A program made the position numbers and the translations under genes. From Fonsecaea monophora (lineage: Eukaryota; Ascomycota; Eurotiomycetes; Chaetothyriales; Herpotrichiellaceae): a DNA stretch of 64,000 bases. This document shows positions 53,201 through 63,498 of the stretch, piece by piece. Position 1 is the first letter of the stretch; the number at the start of each line of letters is the position of its first letter. The stretch is taken from the NCBI RefSeq assembly GCF_001642475.1, contig NW_019174018.1:62001-126000 (forward strand), in the 5' to 3' direction. The notes under the pieces are model-generated. The model was given only the letters and a program-made list of their open reading frames with translations, was not told the origin of the DNA and did no database searches.

Positions 53201-54397
53201 ATGCCCTCTACCGCAACATTTTCAATGCTGGCGAGATGCTCAAGAGAGGCGCCGAAAAACTTCGAGAGAGCCTTCAGGCCACTAAGGCCAGGCCCGTCGA
53301 GGCGATACACTTCGTCCCCTCCCGAAAACCCACCAAAGTCTCCTGATGCCCGAAACCACTCGCCCACCTTTCGCCGCCTCGCTATCGGAGTCGCACTGGG
53401 ATCCGGCCTGTTCGCACTTTGGCAGGCATACCTTTACTCGGTGAAAGGCGACTCATTCGCCGCATACACGCTCCTCGCGAAAGAACCTGTCTCGTCGACC
53501 GCAAGCATATTCCACCTGGTACCCAAGCAACAAAACCACAACTACGAGCTCTACCAGGATGCGTGGAGGAGAGGTATCTGGAATGTGCAGTTCAAGCAGC
53601 CGCAGCTTCAGATAGTCAGGGCATACACACCACTGCCGCCGATCGATGAGAAGACCGCGCAAGAGAAGGGTGAAATCAGGTTCTTGATCCGACAGGATCC
53701 CTATGGCGAAGTGTCGAGTTATCTTCACAGATTGCGTTTGGGCGCAGACATCGAAATGCGCGGACCCAACTTGGAGTATGAACTAGGCCCAGAGGTGCGA
53801 CAGGTGGTGTTCTTTGCGGGTGGCACGGGTATCGCGCCCGCTTTACAGGTGGCGCATGCCTTGTTTGAAGGGAATAAGCCTGCGGAAAGCGACGCGGGGA
53901 ATAAGCAACGAAAGCTGCATATCTTATGGGCAAACCGGCTGCGTGAGGACTGCCTGGGCGGCATCAGTGATGACCCCCCCGCGGAACCACTGCCCCCCAA
54001 ACCAACCTGGTCAGGCTTCTTTTCCAAGTCGAAACCGAAGCCACCACCTCCAGTTTCTGAGAAAAAGGGCGTCATCGTGCAAGAATTAGAGGCCCTGAAG
54101 CAAAAGTACCCCGGCCAAATCACGGTGGAGTACTTTGTCAACGCCGAGGACACGTGGATCGACGAGGACGCCGTCTTCCGAGCCCTGTCTAGGTTCGACG
54201 ACAAGGACTTCTCAACCGGGTACGGCACCTCTCCTGAACAGAGGCAGATCCTCATCTCCGGCCCACCAGGCTTCATCGCCTATCTCGCCGGCCCCAAGGA
54301 GTGGAAAAACGGGAGGGAGGAACAAGGCGCCGTCAGCAAGCTTGTTGCGCATGCCATCTCCAAGAATCCGCACAATGTTAAGGTGTGGAAGATATGA
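53201..54397 (+). CDS. cyc2: Cyc2-like mitochondrial FAD-binding oxidoreductase
   Basis: Inner-membrane flavoprotein related to yeast Cyc2, which supports haem attachment to cytochrome c, and to NADH-cytochrome b5 reductases. Single exon, 398 aa from the Met at 53201 (MPSTATFSMLARC). An in-frame Met lies 13 codons upstream, but the chosen one gives a cleaner presequence. The presequence is followed by one membrane helix near residues 62-80 (LAIGVALGSGLFALWQAYLYS), then the flavin-binding barrel with RAYTPLPP (RxYT) and GEVSSYLHRL, then the nucleotide-binding lobe VVFFAGGTGIAPALQVA and a late QILISGPPGFIAYLAG. A Pro/Lys-rich insertion near residues 255-290 separates the strands of the NAD lobe. 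The gene is convergent with the CoA ligase gene. Confidence 0.85.
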   Translation: MPSTATFSMLARCSREAPKNFERAFRPLRPGPSRRYTSSPPENPPKSPDARNHSPTFRRLAIGVALGSGLFALWQAYLYSVKGDSFAAYTLLAKEPVSSTASIFHLVPKQQNHNYELYQDAWRRGIWNVQFKQPQLQIVRAYTPLPPIDEKTAQEKGEIRFLIRQDPYGEVSSYLHRLRLGADIEMRGPNLEYELGPEVRQVVFFAGGTGIAPALQVAHALFEGNKPAESDAGNKQRKLHILWANRLREDCLGGISDDPPAEPLPPKPTWSGFFSKSKPKPPPPVSEKKGVIVQELEALKQKYPGQITVEYFVNAEDTWIDEDAVFRALSRFDDKDFSTGYGTSPEQRQILISGPPGFIAYLAGPKEWKNGREEQGAVSKLVAHAISKNPHNVKVWKI

Positions 54398-54797
54398 GGC
54401 GGCGTAACCGAGGGTACCAAGAGTTTCGGAATACGGCCTCCGAAGAGCAGTGGCGGCGCAAATCCCACGAGAGAATCACTCCTCTTGGTGGGAAATGTTG
54501 GCCAATGTTGGCCACTTTCCACGTGTATCTGTATATCAAAATATGCTGCTAAATGGTGGTGACCTGCCGGAAACCCTCAAGTACACCCCTCTCTGAACTG
54601 TGACTGGCTCGTACCTTTTTCTACCCATTCAAATCGCCGCTCTCCAGAGTCATAGAAAGTCCGGAGTCCCAATCTACTGTATATCAACCAACACCATTTG
54701 ATCTATCCCCGCCCCGTCCGCTCACATCACGTCTCTTCCCAATCCACTTCATCCCGGACCGTCCTTCCGCCCCCTGTCTGTCTCGCGTTAATTCGCG
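54398..54797. other. convergent 3' spacer
   Basis: A 400-bp spacer between two convergent genes, holding both 3' ends; no other feature seen. Confidence 0.6.
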
Positions 54798-56768
54798 TTA
54801 AATCTTCGCTTGCTCGCCCACCCTCTCCCTCTTGGCCAACTCCCTCAGATCCTTCCGGAGGATTTTCCCGCTGGCGCTCTTGGGGATCGCGTCGAGAAAC
54901 ACCACGCCGCCGCGGAGCTGCTTGTGCAGCGCCAGGTTGCGCTTGACAAAGTCCTTGATCTCCTCCTCCGACACCTTGGATTTGTCCGCGACCACGTACG
55001 CGCGGGGGATTTCGTTGCCAAATCCCCCAGGCTCGGGGACGCCGATGACCGCGGCGTCTTGGATCAGCGGGTGGGAGATCAGCAGGGCTTCGAGCTCGGC
55101 GGGCGCGATTTGGAGGCCCTTGTATTTGATCAGTTCCTGTCGTGGGGTGAGGTGAGATGTCAGCACATAAAACAAATTCAAACCGAAATTCGAGGTTGTT
55201 TTGTCTCGGCGTGGAAAGATTGGAAAAATCGAAAGCCGATTGAACATACCTTCTTCCGATCCACCACGTAGAACCTGCCGTCCCTACACAGGCCGATATC
55301 GCCCGTCTTGAACCACTGCCCGTCTTTCGAAAAGCTGTCCCTCGTCGCCGCCTCATTGTCCCAATAGCCCGTGGTGATCATGGGGCCTTGGACGATGAGC
55401 TCCCCCTCCGATCCTTCCTCCACATCGTTTTCATCGTCATCCACGATCCTCATGCGGATATTTGGCAATAGCGGACTGATGGAGCCCGTCTTGTCGTCCT
55501 GGTCGTACGGCATGCCCGTCACGGCGCCCGTCGTCTCGCTCAACCCCCACACCTGGCTGATCTGGCAGCCGAGCTTCTTCTCTGCCATGGCCTGCAGCTC
55601 TGCTCCCATGGGCGCGGCGCCCGAGACCGCGTGCACCATGTTCGCAAACTGGTCCGTCACCAGCGGGCTCTTCGCAATGAGTAGATATATCGGCGGCACG
55701 GTGAAGAATTGGGTGATTCGGAATTTCTTGCAGTATTCAAGGAACTTGGGGAAGTCGAATTTCGGCATCCAGTAGACAGGTCCCCCAGCGATCGACGGGT
55801 TGACAAAGTAGCCCTGGCAGCCGGCGATGTGCGCCGCGGGCAGATGGGCCAAGGTCCGATATTCGAGGTTGAACGAGGGATCGCGCCGGCGTATCCTGGT
55901 GAAGGATTCGCGGATCATATACTGGGGGATAAGCCCTTCAGAGACGAGATTGAGGTGCGATATGTTGACCCCTGGACATCGACACAGGCAGCAGAGGTCA
56001 GCAAAGGCATCTCGTGAAAGAACGAATTGAGGGAAACGTCAAGGGAGGCTTACCCTTTGGAACACCTGTCGTCCCACTGCTGTACAGCAAACAGACCACC
56101 CGCTGCTCCAATATTTTCTTGTCCGTGATTCTCTCCCAGTCAAGCTCCTCTTCCTTCTTCCAGCCTTCCTGGAGGAAATTCCTGCCCTTTCGCTCCACGT
56201 CCTGTAGTACCCTCTTCCCACCCATCGACTCGAGCACCAATACCCGGTCAAGCGGTACATTGCATTCCTTGGCCGCCCGGACGGCAACCTCGACACAGTC
56301 GGAGCTGCATACGATCAAATTACTCTTCCCCTGCTTGACCTGCCTGGCCAACTCGAAGGGTGTGAATGAGGAGCTTGCCGCGCTAAATACACCTCCTGCG
56401 GCGATCACTCCGAAAAAGATGTTCGGCAGCAGAACTTGGCCAGACGAGATGCACACCACGACGTCCTTGCCCGGGCCACTTGCGCCAATACCGAACTGGT
56501 GCCGGAAGACATGGGTGAGGCGCTTGGTGTAAGTTCTCGCTTGCGCCTTGGTGACACTGTTTGAGGGGAGAGCAGCTTCGGCGTGGAGGATCGTGGAATC
56601 GGTCGTCCATGCATCGGGCGATTCTAGTGAGCATATACAATCAGTCGCGTGTTCGAGGAGGACATGGGATCAAGAAAACAACGACGTACCGTATATCAAG
56701 GTCAGAATATCGATGTCGGGGAGCTCATAGTCTTTCGACGGCAAATAAGTTGTCTTGAGCGGCGGCAT
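54798..56768 (-). CDS. 4-coumarate-CoA-ligase-like acyl-CoA synthetase with peroxisomal tail
   Basis: ATP-dependent adenylate-forming enzyme that activates a carboxylic acid to its CoA thioester. Four exons on the minus strand: 56768-56690, 56623-56054, 55971-55250 and 55136-54798; 569 aa. The splice junctions restore motifs: ...LTLIYESPDAW, SSGTTGVPKGVNISHLNL (AMP-binding P-loop) and VVDRKKELIKYKGLQIAP. Other motifs are GLSETTGAVTGMPYD, TGDIGLCRDGRFYVVDRKK, and the late catalytic Lys in PKSASGKILRKDL. The last three residues are AKI, a peroxisomal PTS1 variant that works in Candida tropicalis, so a peroxisomal location is likely. The substrate is open: phenylpropanoid-like acids and medium-chain acids are both used by this clade. 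Confidence 0.9.
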
Positions 56769-57308
56769 CGTGAGCGACTGGCTGGTCCCAACGTATCCAA
56801 CTCTTCAAGGCGGGTGCATGTGAGGGATCTGACAGCTCCTGGAGCTTCGTCTCGAGACACCGGCGAGCTGTTGTACCCCGGACATCGTGGCGGAATGAGG
56901 GTGTGAGTAGTTCTTTCGGGGGCCGAGCACTGACTCGACAACAGACACCCGGTCCATTAGGAGGGATGGGAGTCAAAGTCAAAGTCGTTGGTGCCGAGGC
57001 GGAAGGCGGGGCGGAGCGGGGATTCCCAACATCCGAGCCTCGGTCACTTCGACTCATTATCTAGGAAATAATGAAGGCCATAGGAATAGGGATGACAGTG
57101 ATTAAATTATGTGCGTTATTCGACGAGGGCTATTTTCAGTTTCCAGCTGCTTTTCTCCTGGACCCAGGCAATCCCCCCCTTCCGGCTCATAAAAGTTGAA
57201 TGGTCATGGATCGCTCAAGCTGATATCTATCCAAACACCTCCAACACCAATGGGCTAACCCAGAATTGAACGATACCAGAATGTCTGAAAGCGAAAAGGA
57301 GTGAATTT
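56769..57308. other. intergenic spacer
   Basis: Between the ligase start and the alpha-actinin stop, both on the minus strand. It is GC-rich near 56960-57030. No gene recognised. Confidence 0.6.
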
Positions 57309-59365
57309 CTATCGCCTAGGGGTGGTCGGCGTCGTAACACCATTTGATTGGCTGCCTCGACCGTCATCTTTCTGCCCAGCATCGTGATGTCCATCCCCGA
57401 TCATGCCCTGCATGAAAGTAATATAATCGTACTTGGGTACGTCTCGGTCTGCTTCCATGTCTGGGCCTGTGTGCTCGGGCATACTTTGTAACAGGTCTTC
57501 GATAAGATCGTCTGGAATCAACGAATGCCTGAGATCCATCTCTGTGACATAGGGTTTCCCGTCTGCCACCTCACGGAAGGATTGGAAGACTTGTTCGGCG
57601 CTGTTTTGGTCTTCGGTCACGGCGACCATGAAGCGGATGAATTGCTCGAAGCCTACTCCACGAGACTCCCTCTGCCGTCGAGAGATGGGTGACATTGTCG
57701 GGTCGATGCCGGTGTGACACACTTCTAGGAACTTCTCGTGCATCTCTTGTTCATCGTACACCAGTCCAAGGCTGGCCAGTGCGGCGCTAAACTCCAACTC
57801 TGTCAAAGTGTTTGTGCCGTCTCGGTCAAAATGTCGAAACACAGACTCAAACTCTTCAAGCTGAATTGGTGTCAGATTGGTCATGTTGCGCGCGACCATT
57901 TGGTTTTCGAGGAAGGTCAGCTTTTTCTGTACACTCGTCCTTACCAAGCTCAGCTCGTACAGCAACTCATCGTAAGTATAAGTCGTGTAGTCGTTTTCAT
58001 CGATATTGGCCTCCTGGCATTTCTCGTCAAGGATTGCTATTCCCTCCAGATACTGTTCGAGAGGTCCCAAGTTTGCTGACAGTCGCTGCGCATGATCTAG
58101 TTGATCTTCGACATCACCCTCCAGCCCTGATATGGCTAGAGAAAGTGTGTTCAGGGTTAATGCAAAGTCGTTGGCCTTGTCCGCGAAGCTTCGTCTCAGA
58201 GCGTTCTTGATGTCCCGGATGGTTTCGTTGATCAGTTTGCTTCTCGCATGCTCATCGGTGCTCAAAGCCGCCCATTCATGATCAAGCACTTCCAATCGGA
58301 GCTCTGCCGGAGGCTCGTATGGACGTAGGCGATACGTGGACAATTTCGTCTTGATATTGCCCAGAAGGGCCGCCAGATCGGACTTTTCTGCCACCCACCT
58401 TCGTTTCTGATTTCGTTTGTAGCTGGCGAGTTCATTGGCTTGGGCTTTAGCGTCCGCGTATGTTCCCTCAAACCTAGAATCACGCCAGGTCTGTCGCTGG
58501 TGCCGGATCTGCTGCAGGAGAGCACGCATTCTCTTTTCATATGCCGACTCCATCTCCCAAGCACCTTGCATGTTGCTCACAAACTTCTCGACCCTCCTGC
58601 CTGCGTTTTCAACCCGCTCCATTGCACTAAATGCGTGGAACCAGTAGGCTATGTATGTCATCAGGGATCGCTCGTCCGGTTTGGGGACATCCGCAACGTC
58701 CTCCACATCGAGCAGATCGGGAATGCCAATCTCCTTCGAAGCGATATCGAAGGCCAGTTTCATGTTTCCTTTGTGGTCCGATTTATCCAACGTGTCGAAA
58801 TCAATGAGATCGGGTCGATGGATATCGAGTAGGGCACAAAAAGCGAGCCCGTCATTCCACGAAGAAGAAAAGTCTCGCACTTCAACACCTTCGTAACACG
58901 CTGTCTTCCTTTGGCACCAGAGGAGCAGGCCTTCTTTAGCCGTCAAGCCCTCTTCATTGATGTCGGAAATGGTAAACCGCAGAATGAGGGTCCATATCAG
59001 GCCTAGTATAATTTTTCTGTTGCCATCAACCACATCTTCAGCTCCGATGTTTGTCATCTGAATGCCGCGGCTCTTGATGAATTCCAGCGATTTATTGACA
59101 TTCTCGAACCTCTGAACCCGCAGTCTCGGGTTCGAAGCATATCGACCGAGAGATTCATTACTGAGGACTTCGAGCAGGTGGATTAGGATGATACCGTCGG
59201 AGAGGTCGGTCACAAGGCTTTTGACGGCGACTTCGCGCGAGACGATCTTGTTATTCAACCTAATGAAATCAATCCATGTTCACGGAACTCGAGGGATCCC
59301 ACTGCGTACCATTTGGTAAATGTCTTCTCTTGCACATTTACCCATTGCTTCTCGAGCAATACCAT
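57309..59365 (-). CDS. acnA: alpha-actinin
   Basis: Actin cross-linking protein of the contractile ring and hyphal tip/septum. Two exons, 59365-59310 and 59259-57309, intron 50 nt (GTACGC...CATTAG); 668 aa. The first exon supplies MVLLEKQWVNVQEKTFTKW, the start of the first calponin-homology domain, continued by LNNKIV. The two CH domains span about 8-112 and 125-235 (SLVTDLSDGIILIHLLEVL; LLLWCQRKTACYEGV with FSSSWNDGLAFCALLDIHRPDLIDF). Two spectrin-like helical segments follow (about 240-480), fewer than the four of animals, as usual in fungi. The first EF hand has a complete calcium loop (DRDGTNTLTELE); the C-terminal EF region (about 580-650) looks calcium-insensitive. Confidence 0.94.
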
Positions 59366-60158
59366 CGTTGCATGTCAGACAGTGGTCGATTCAGATCGGC
59401 GAGTATAACTTCAGGTCTTCACCCGAAAGGAACGGGCACGAGGGCGCGGCTGTTGACCAGGCTGCGTTGAATGAGGATGGGTTGTTATCCAAGATATTCC
59501 CAAGAGACGATAAAATAGTCGTTCAGAAGGGAACGGTAAAGGAGCCTAAGTCCAAAGGTCAACCTAATATAATCATGACACAGAGAATGGACTCGAGGGA
59601 TCGTTATCCACAAAGTAACAGCTGAGGATTGCAGCTGAAAGGGTGCGATTCCGTGCTGAGCGTTAGGCGAGGGGTCCGAGCTCGGCTGACCTTCCCATTC
59701 GTGGATGCAAATGTCAACAAAGACGATGCCCAATCGGTCGGCGGAGAAACCGGGCCTGAGTCATGTTTCCGCCAATCACATTCCGTCACATGATTCGCGT
59801 CCTTCTGATTCGAGCTCAGACGTCGAGTCGCCCAATTTCAAGGAGTTGGTCCCTTTATCAGGCGAGATTACACTTGTACACTCTTGGGACTTTTTCCGAA
59901 TCATGAGGATCAACACTTGTGCGTGCTTATCATGTACAGAATGTGCATTGCACCCTTAGAGACCAGTGTCCTGAGGGTTAGGCTTCCCAGGGGACACAGA
60001 TAGGAACTTCAAGACTGATGACGACATGACTTGGAATGGTCTGCAATATTGGCCAGTGGGAATGAGGGAGAAATGATGGCGTTGAAAAGCAAAGGGACTG
60101 AGTACGGATTCATTGTTATTCAGTTTCCCGGGCACTGTTTGATTCGAGTGCTCTCACA
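59366..60158. other. divergent intergenic region
   Basis: Spacer between divergent alpha-actinin and GT8 genes. An 84-codon frame at 59705-59959 has no similarity. No clear TATA box was found. Confidence 0.55.
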
Positions 60159-61215
60159 ATGGCAATACTGACAGTTTCTCCTGAAAAGCGGTGCTGGGTA
60201 ACCTTGGTGACAAGGCCATCGTATCTACCAGGGGTTGTTGTCTTGGCTCATACTCTCGATCAGCACAAGTCTAGTCACCCTTTGTTGGTGCAGTACACGG
60301 ACTCGTTGGGAGACAAGGCTCTCGACGTCCTCCAAGAAGAAGCCAAGCACTCTGGCCGAATACAACTGCAAAGAGTTCCCCTTTTGCTGCCGAGGAAGGA
60401 CCAGGAGAACACTGCCAGTGTGGCTGAACGTTTCAAGGACACATTTACCAAACTCCGAGCCTTCGAGATCTACAAGCTAGGCTTTACAATGGCCGTCTTT
60501 CTTGATGCCGATATGGCGATCTTCCAAAATCCCGACGACATCTTTGAATGCAGCTTACCAGGTCGAGGATGGATCGGGGCCAATCACGCCTGTGTGTGTA
60601 ACCTGGATAGCGATCCATGGGCTCCGTCTGAGTGGCACAAGGGAAATTGTGCCTATACGCCCTTGAACCACCCTGACGAGGTAGCTCCAGCGATGACCTC
60701 CGAAAGCCGACCCACATATCATCTCTTGAACAGCGGCATGTTTCTCTTCTACCCCTCGGAACAGTTGTGGGATAGGATGCTTCGTTTCTTCAACTCCAGC
60801 GATGAGCTCAAGAACTATCAATTCCCGGATCAGGACTTCCTCGCCGATTTTTTTCGTGGGAAGTGGCATCCACTATCCTGGAAATACAATGCCCTCAAGA
60901 CTATGAGATATTGGCATCCTCGAATGTGGTCTGATGATACGCTGGTGATACTCCATTACATTGTTGACAAGCCTTGGGAACGACAGCTCAGTCAGGATGG
61001 TCTTGCCGGCCGGCCATCTTGGCAGAGATGGAGATACGCACCAATGGTGGTGGGACATGTACCATGAATGGAGACAACAGCGACAAAGGATCGACCCAAC
61101 TGGTATAGTGGTCGTGACAATGGAGGAGCTGGTCGATACCGAGGAACCCTTCACCAAAATGGTTCCATTGCCTCAGGATGTTGGCAAACTGGAGGATGTC
61201 TTACCACATCCTTGA
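60159..61215 (+). pseudogene. glycosyltransferase family 8 (glycogenin-like) with apparent frameshift
   Basis: Retaining UDP-sugar-dependent GT8 enzyme. Frame A (from 60159) reads 284 clean family residues: an N-terminal WVTLVTRPSYLPGVVVLAHTL, the DxD metal site in AVFLDADMAIF, LLNSGMFLFYPS, FPDQDFLADFFRGKW and HYIVDKPW. At about 61000-61016 the conserved end continues in frame B, one base on: HLGRDGDTHQWWWDMYHEWRQ, running to a stop at 61215. In frame A a stop comes at 61067 after about 18 unrelated residues. No intron can bridge the shift without deleting the conserved HYIVDKPW or being only 28 nt long. The shift lies at GGCCGGCC. It is either a real 1-base insertion (truncated 302-aa product), a sequencing error, or recoding. 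Confidence 0.75.
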
Positions 61216-61847
61216 TGCAACAAGTTGAATTCAGCGAACATCAAGTGGCCATGAGGACTATGCTTCACCCAAATGACCTAAATTTGGTCGTGTTGGTGCG
61301 CAAGAAATGCTGGGTATCGAACAAATGCATGGGTTGTTGGCAGGATTCATCTATGTCTTTGCTGTGTCGTGGCTGACCAGCCTTTCTCAGTGAGGGGATG
61401 GCGCCAGGGGTCACCAACATCTCTTGCGAATTGGCTCAACAGGACCGCACAGCCTTGCTCAGCCTTGCCAGCCCCTGGAATCATGGGCCACCCTTCTGCT
61501 AGGCAGGTACTTACAAGTCACTAATGACAGCATCTCCGGCAATACGATGATCCGATCCGCGCTAACCTGTTCCATTCAAACGCCTCCTTCACAAAGAGAA
61601 GGTCGGTTGACTGCGTTGGTCCGGTCCCGTGACTTTTTGGCATCTGGACTGCCATTAACTGCCTGCGGCCCTCTTTACAATGCCAAACTACCTATTCAAA
61701 CACCTTCTTGAACTCTGTTCTTCATACCGTTCCTTGTGCAAGTCCATTCCCTGTCTGTCGCTCTCTCCCGTCACTCATTCATACCATTTGTCTCAAGTCG
61801 GCCCCTAAACAGGTCCATAGGAAGTATACCGTTTCAAAGGGAAAGCC
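61216..61847. other. intergenic spacer
   Basis: Between the GT8 and HAD hydrolase genes, same strand. Right part pyrimidine-rich (61730-61800), probably promoter and leader of the hydrolase. Nothing else recognised. Confidence 0.6.
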
Positions 61848-62659
61848 ATGGCGGTCAGTTCACATCCGTTGTGCCTCGGCATGGTCCTGTCACGAGCGTT
61901 GTCTGATATGGGCTAACACTCTATTCGCAGATCAAATGCCTTCTCTTCGACTGTGACAACACCCTCGTGCTTTCTGAGGACATTGCTTTCGATGTCTGCA
62001 GTGAGATCGTCAACGAGATTCTGGAGAGGAAAGGCATTGCCACTCGGTATACGTCCGAAGACCTGATCTCGCAATTCGTCGGCCTTAACTTTCGCAACAT
62101 CATGGCCGTGCTGCAGCAACAGCTCGGCTTCACTCTAGACCCCGAAGAATTGCGAGGGTACATCAAGCTCGAAGAGGATCGTGTGATTGCAAATATCGAG
62201 GCGAAAGCGACGGCATGCCCTGGGTCGATTGAGATTCTCCAAACCCTCCATTCGCAGGGCAAATACAAGTTGGCCGTCGTTTCCTCCTCGAGCATTCGAC
62301 GCATCAAAGCATGTCTTGTGACAGCCGGCCACGACAGGTTCTTTCACCCGGCCAACATCTTCTCGGCTGCCGATTCGCTGCCTTGTCCAACCAGCAAGCC
62401 AAATCCTGCCGTCTACCTCCACGCCATTAAGCACCTTGGAGCCAATGCAAACGAATGCCTGACTACTGAGGACAGCAAGTCTGGGGTACTGGCGGCTGTG
62501 AATGGGAAGATACCATGTCTGGGATATGTTGGTTCTACACACACAAGAGGACAGAAGCATGAGATGGCCAACCACCTGCTCGCAACTGGGTGCAAGGGCA
62601 TCATGTTGGATTGGAGTGAGTATGAGAAGTTGTTGGCTCAGATCGAGGCTAAACAGTGA
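61848..62659 (+). CDS. HAD-superfamily hydrolase (phosphatase-like)
   Basis: Haloacid dehalogenase-fold hydrolase, likely a small-molecule phosphatase. Two exons: a 6-nt first coding exon 61848-61853 (Met-Ala) and 61931-62659, intron 77 nt with GGCTAACACTC before the acceptor; 244 aa. Motif I is LLFDCDNTLVLSED, with the nucleophile and acid/base Asp pair. A helical cap domain follows (residues 20-85). Motif II is VVSSSSIRRIKA, motif III Lys is in TSKPNPAVY, and motif IV is CLTTEDSKSG. The layout is that of the beta-phosphoglucomutase/phosphatase branch. The ATG sits in a strong context (GCCATGGCG). No upstream in-frame alternative was found. Confidence 0.88.
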
Positions 62660-63498
62660 TCTGGGGCTTCTGGCTCATGGCTGGATTTGGACGGGCACAT
62701 CTGCTGCTGGGTGTTACAAGAGTATCTAGTACAATGCAAGGGGTGGGACGAGCACACGACGAACACGATGAACATCTGTGGTGGAATACTGCGCTATACA
62801 CGCTCGCCACAACGATGGGGATTCGCTGAGACTGTCACTCATTCACTCAAAATTACCAGATACTGAATAGTACAGGCGCTTGACAATGTTGACATCCTCC
62901 TTTGATTGCTCCGTGCAAACATTGCACTTAGCAAACAAATCCACTCCATAATCGTGCATAGTGCCCGCTGTCACTTTGTCTTTGTCTTTGTCTTTGTCTT
63001 AAGCCGAGCTTCAAAGGAGCATGCTTTGACATGTGCGTATCCGTGATTGATCCTGCCTTGCGCCAGCTAGTTCGTGAAACCAGCTGCCAGCCGCCAGCCG
63101 CAGTTGCGAGGAACTGAACTTGCATGTCACATTACTGATAAACACCGCACTTGCTGTAACTGACTCTCCTCTGCCCTATGGAAATATGAGTCTCGTTGTC
63201 ACCCTTTCAAGGATTGAACACATTAGGCAGACGAGGTTCTCTCACCCCCCTCTCCCTCCCCCTCGCCCCCTCCATCTCCATCTCCCTTGCATTGTGTCCA
63301 GTCAAACTTGGATCCTAAAAACCTCCTTGCATACCAACCCACCCAACCAACCAGATCACTCCAACGCCAGAGCCCAACTCCACCACCACCTGTCAACCAA
63401 CGCGAATCAAAGCAGGGGAGCCCCCAAAGTTCCAAAGTAAGGGATAGCTGAGTGCCCTCGGCGGAGGGGGGGCGGTGAATCTCGTATTTGTGAGAAAA
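62660..63498. other. intergenic with hexanucleotide repeat
   Basis: Spacer downstream of the hydrolase. It contains the TTTGTC repeat listed separately and a C-rich pyrimidine tract at 63240-63300. No gene recognised. Confidence 0.6.
62975..63000 (+). repeat. TTTGTC hexanucleotide repeat, about 4 copies
   Basis: Four perfect units plus two bases, intergenic; no function inferred. Confidence 0.9.

Noticed and set aside
60930..61034. Intron GTGATA...TTGGCAG bridging the GT8 frame shift
   Set aside because: It would delete the conserved HYIVDKPW segment; the shorter option is only 28 nt.
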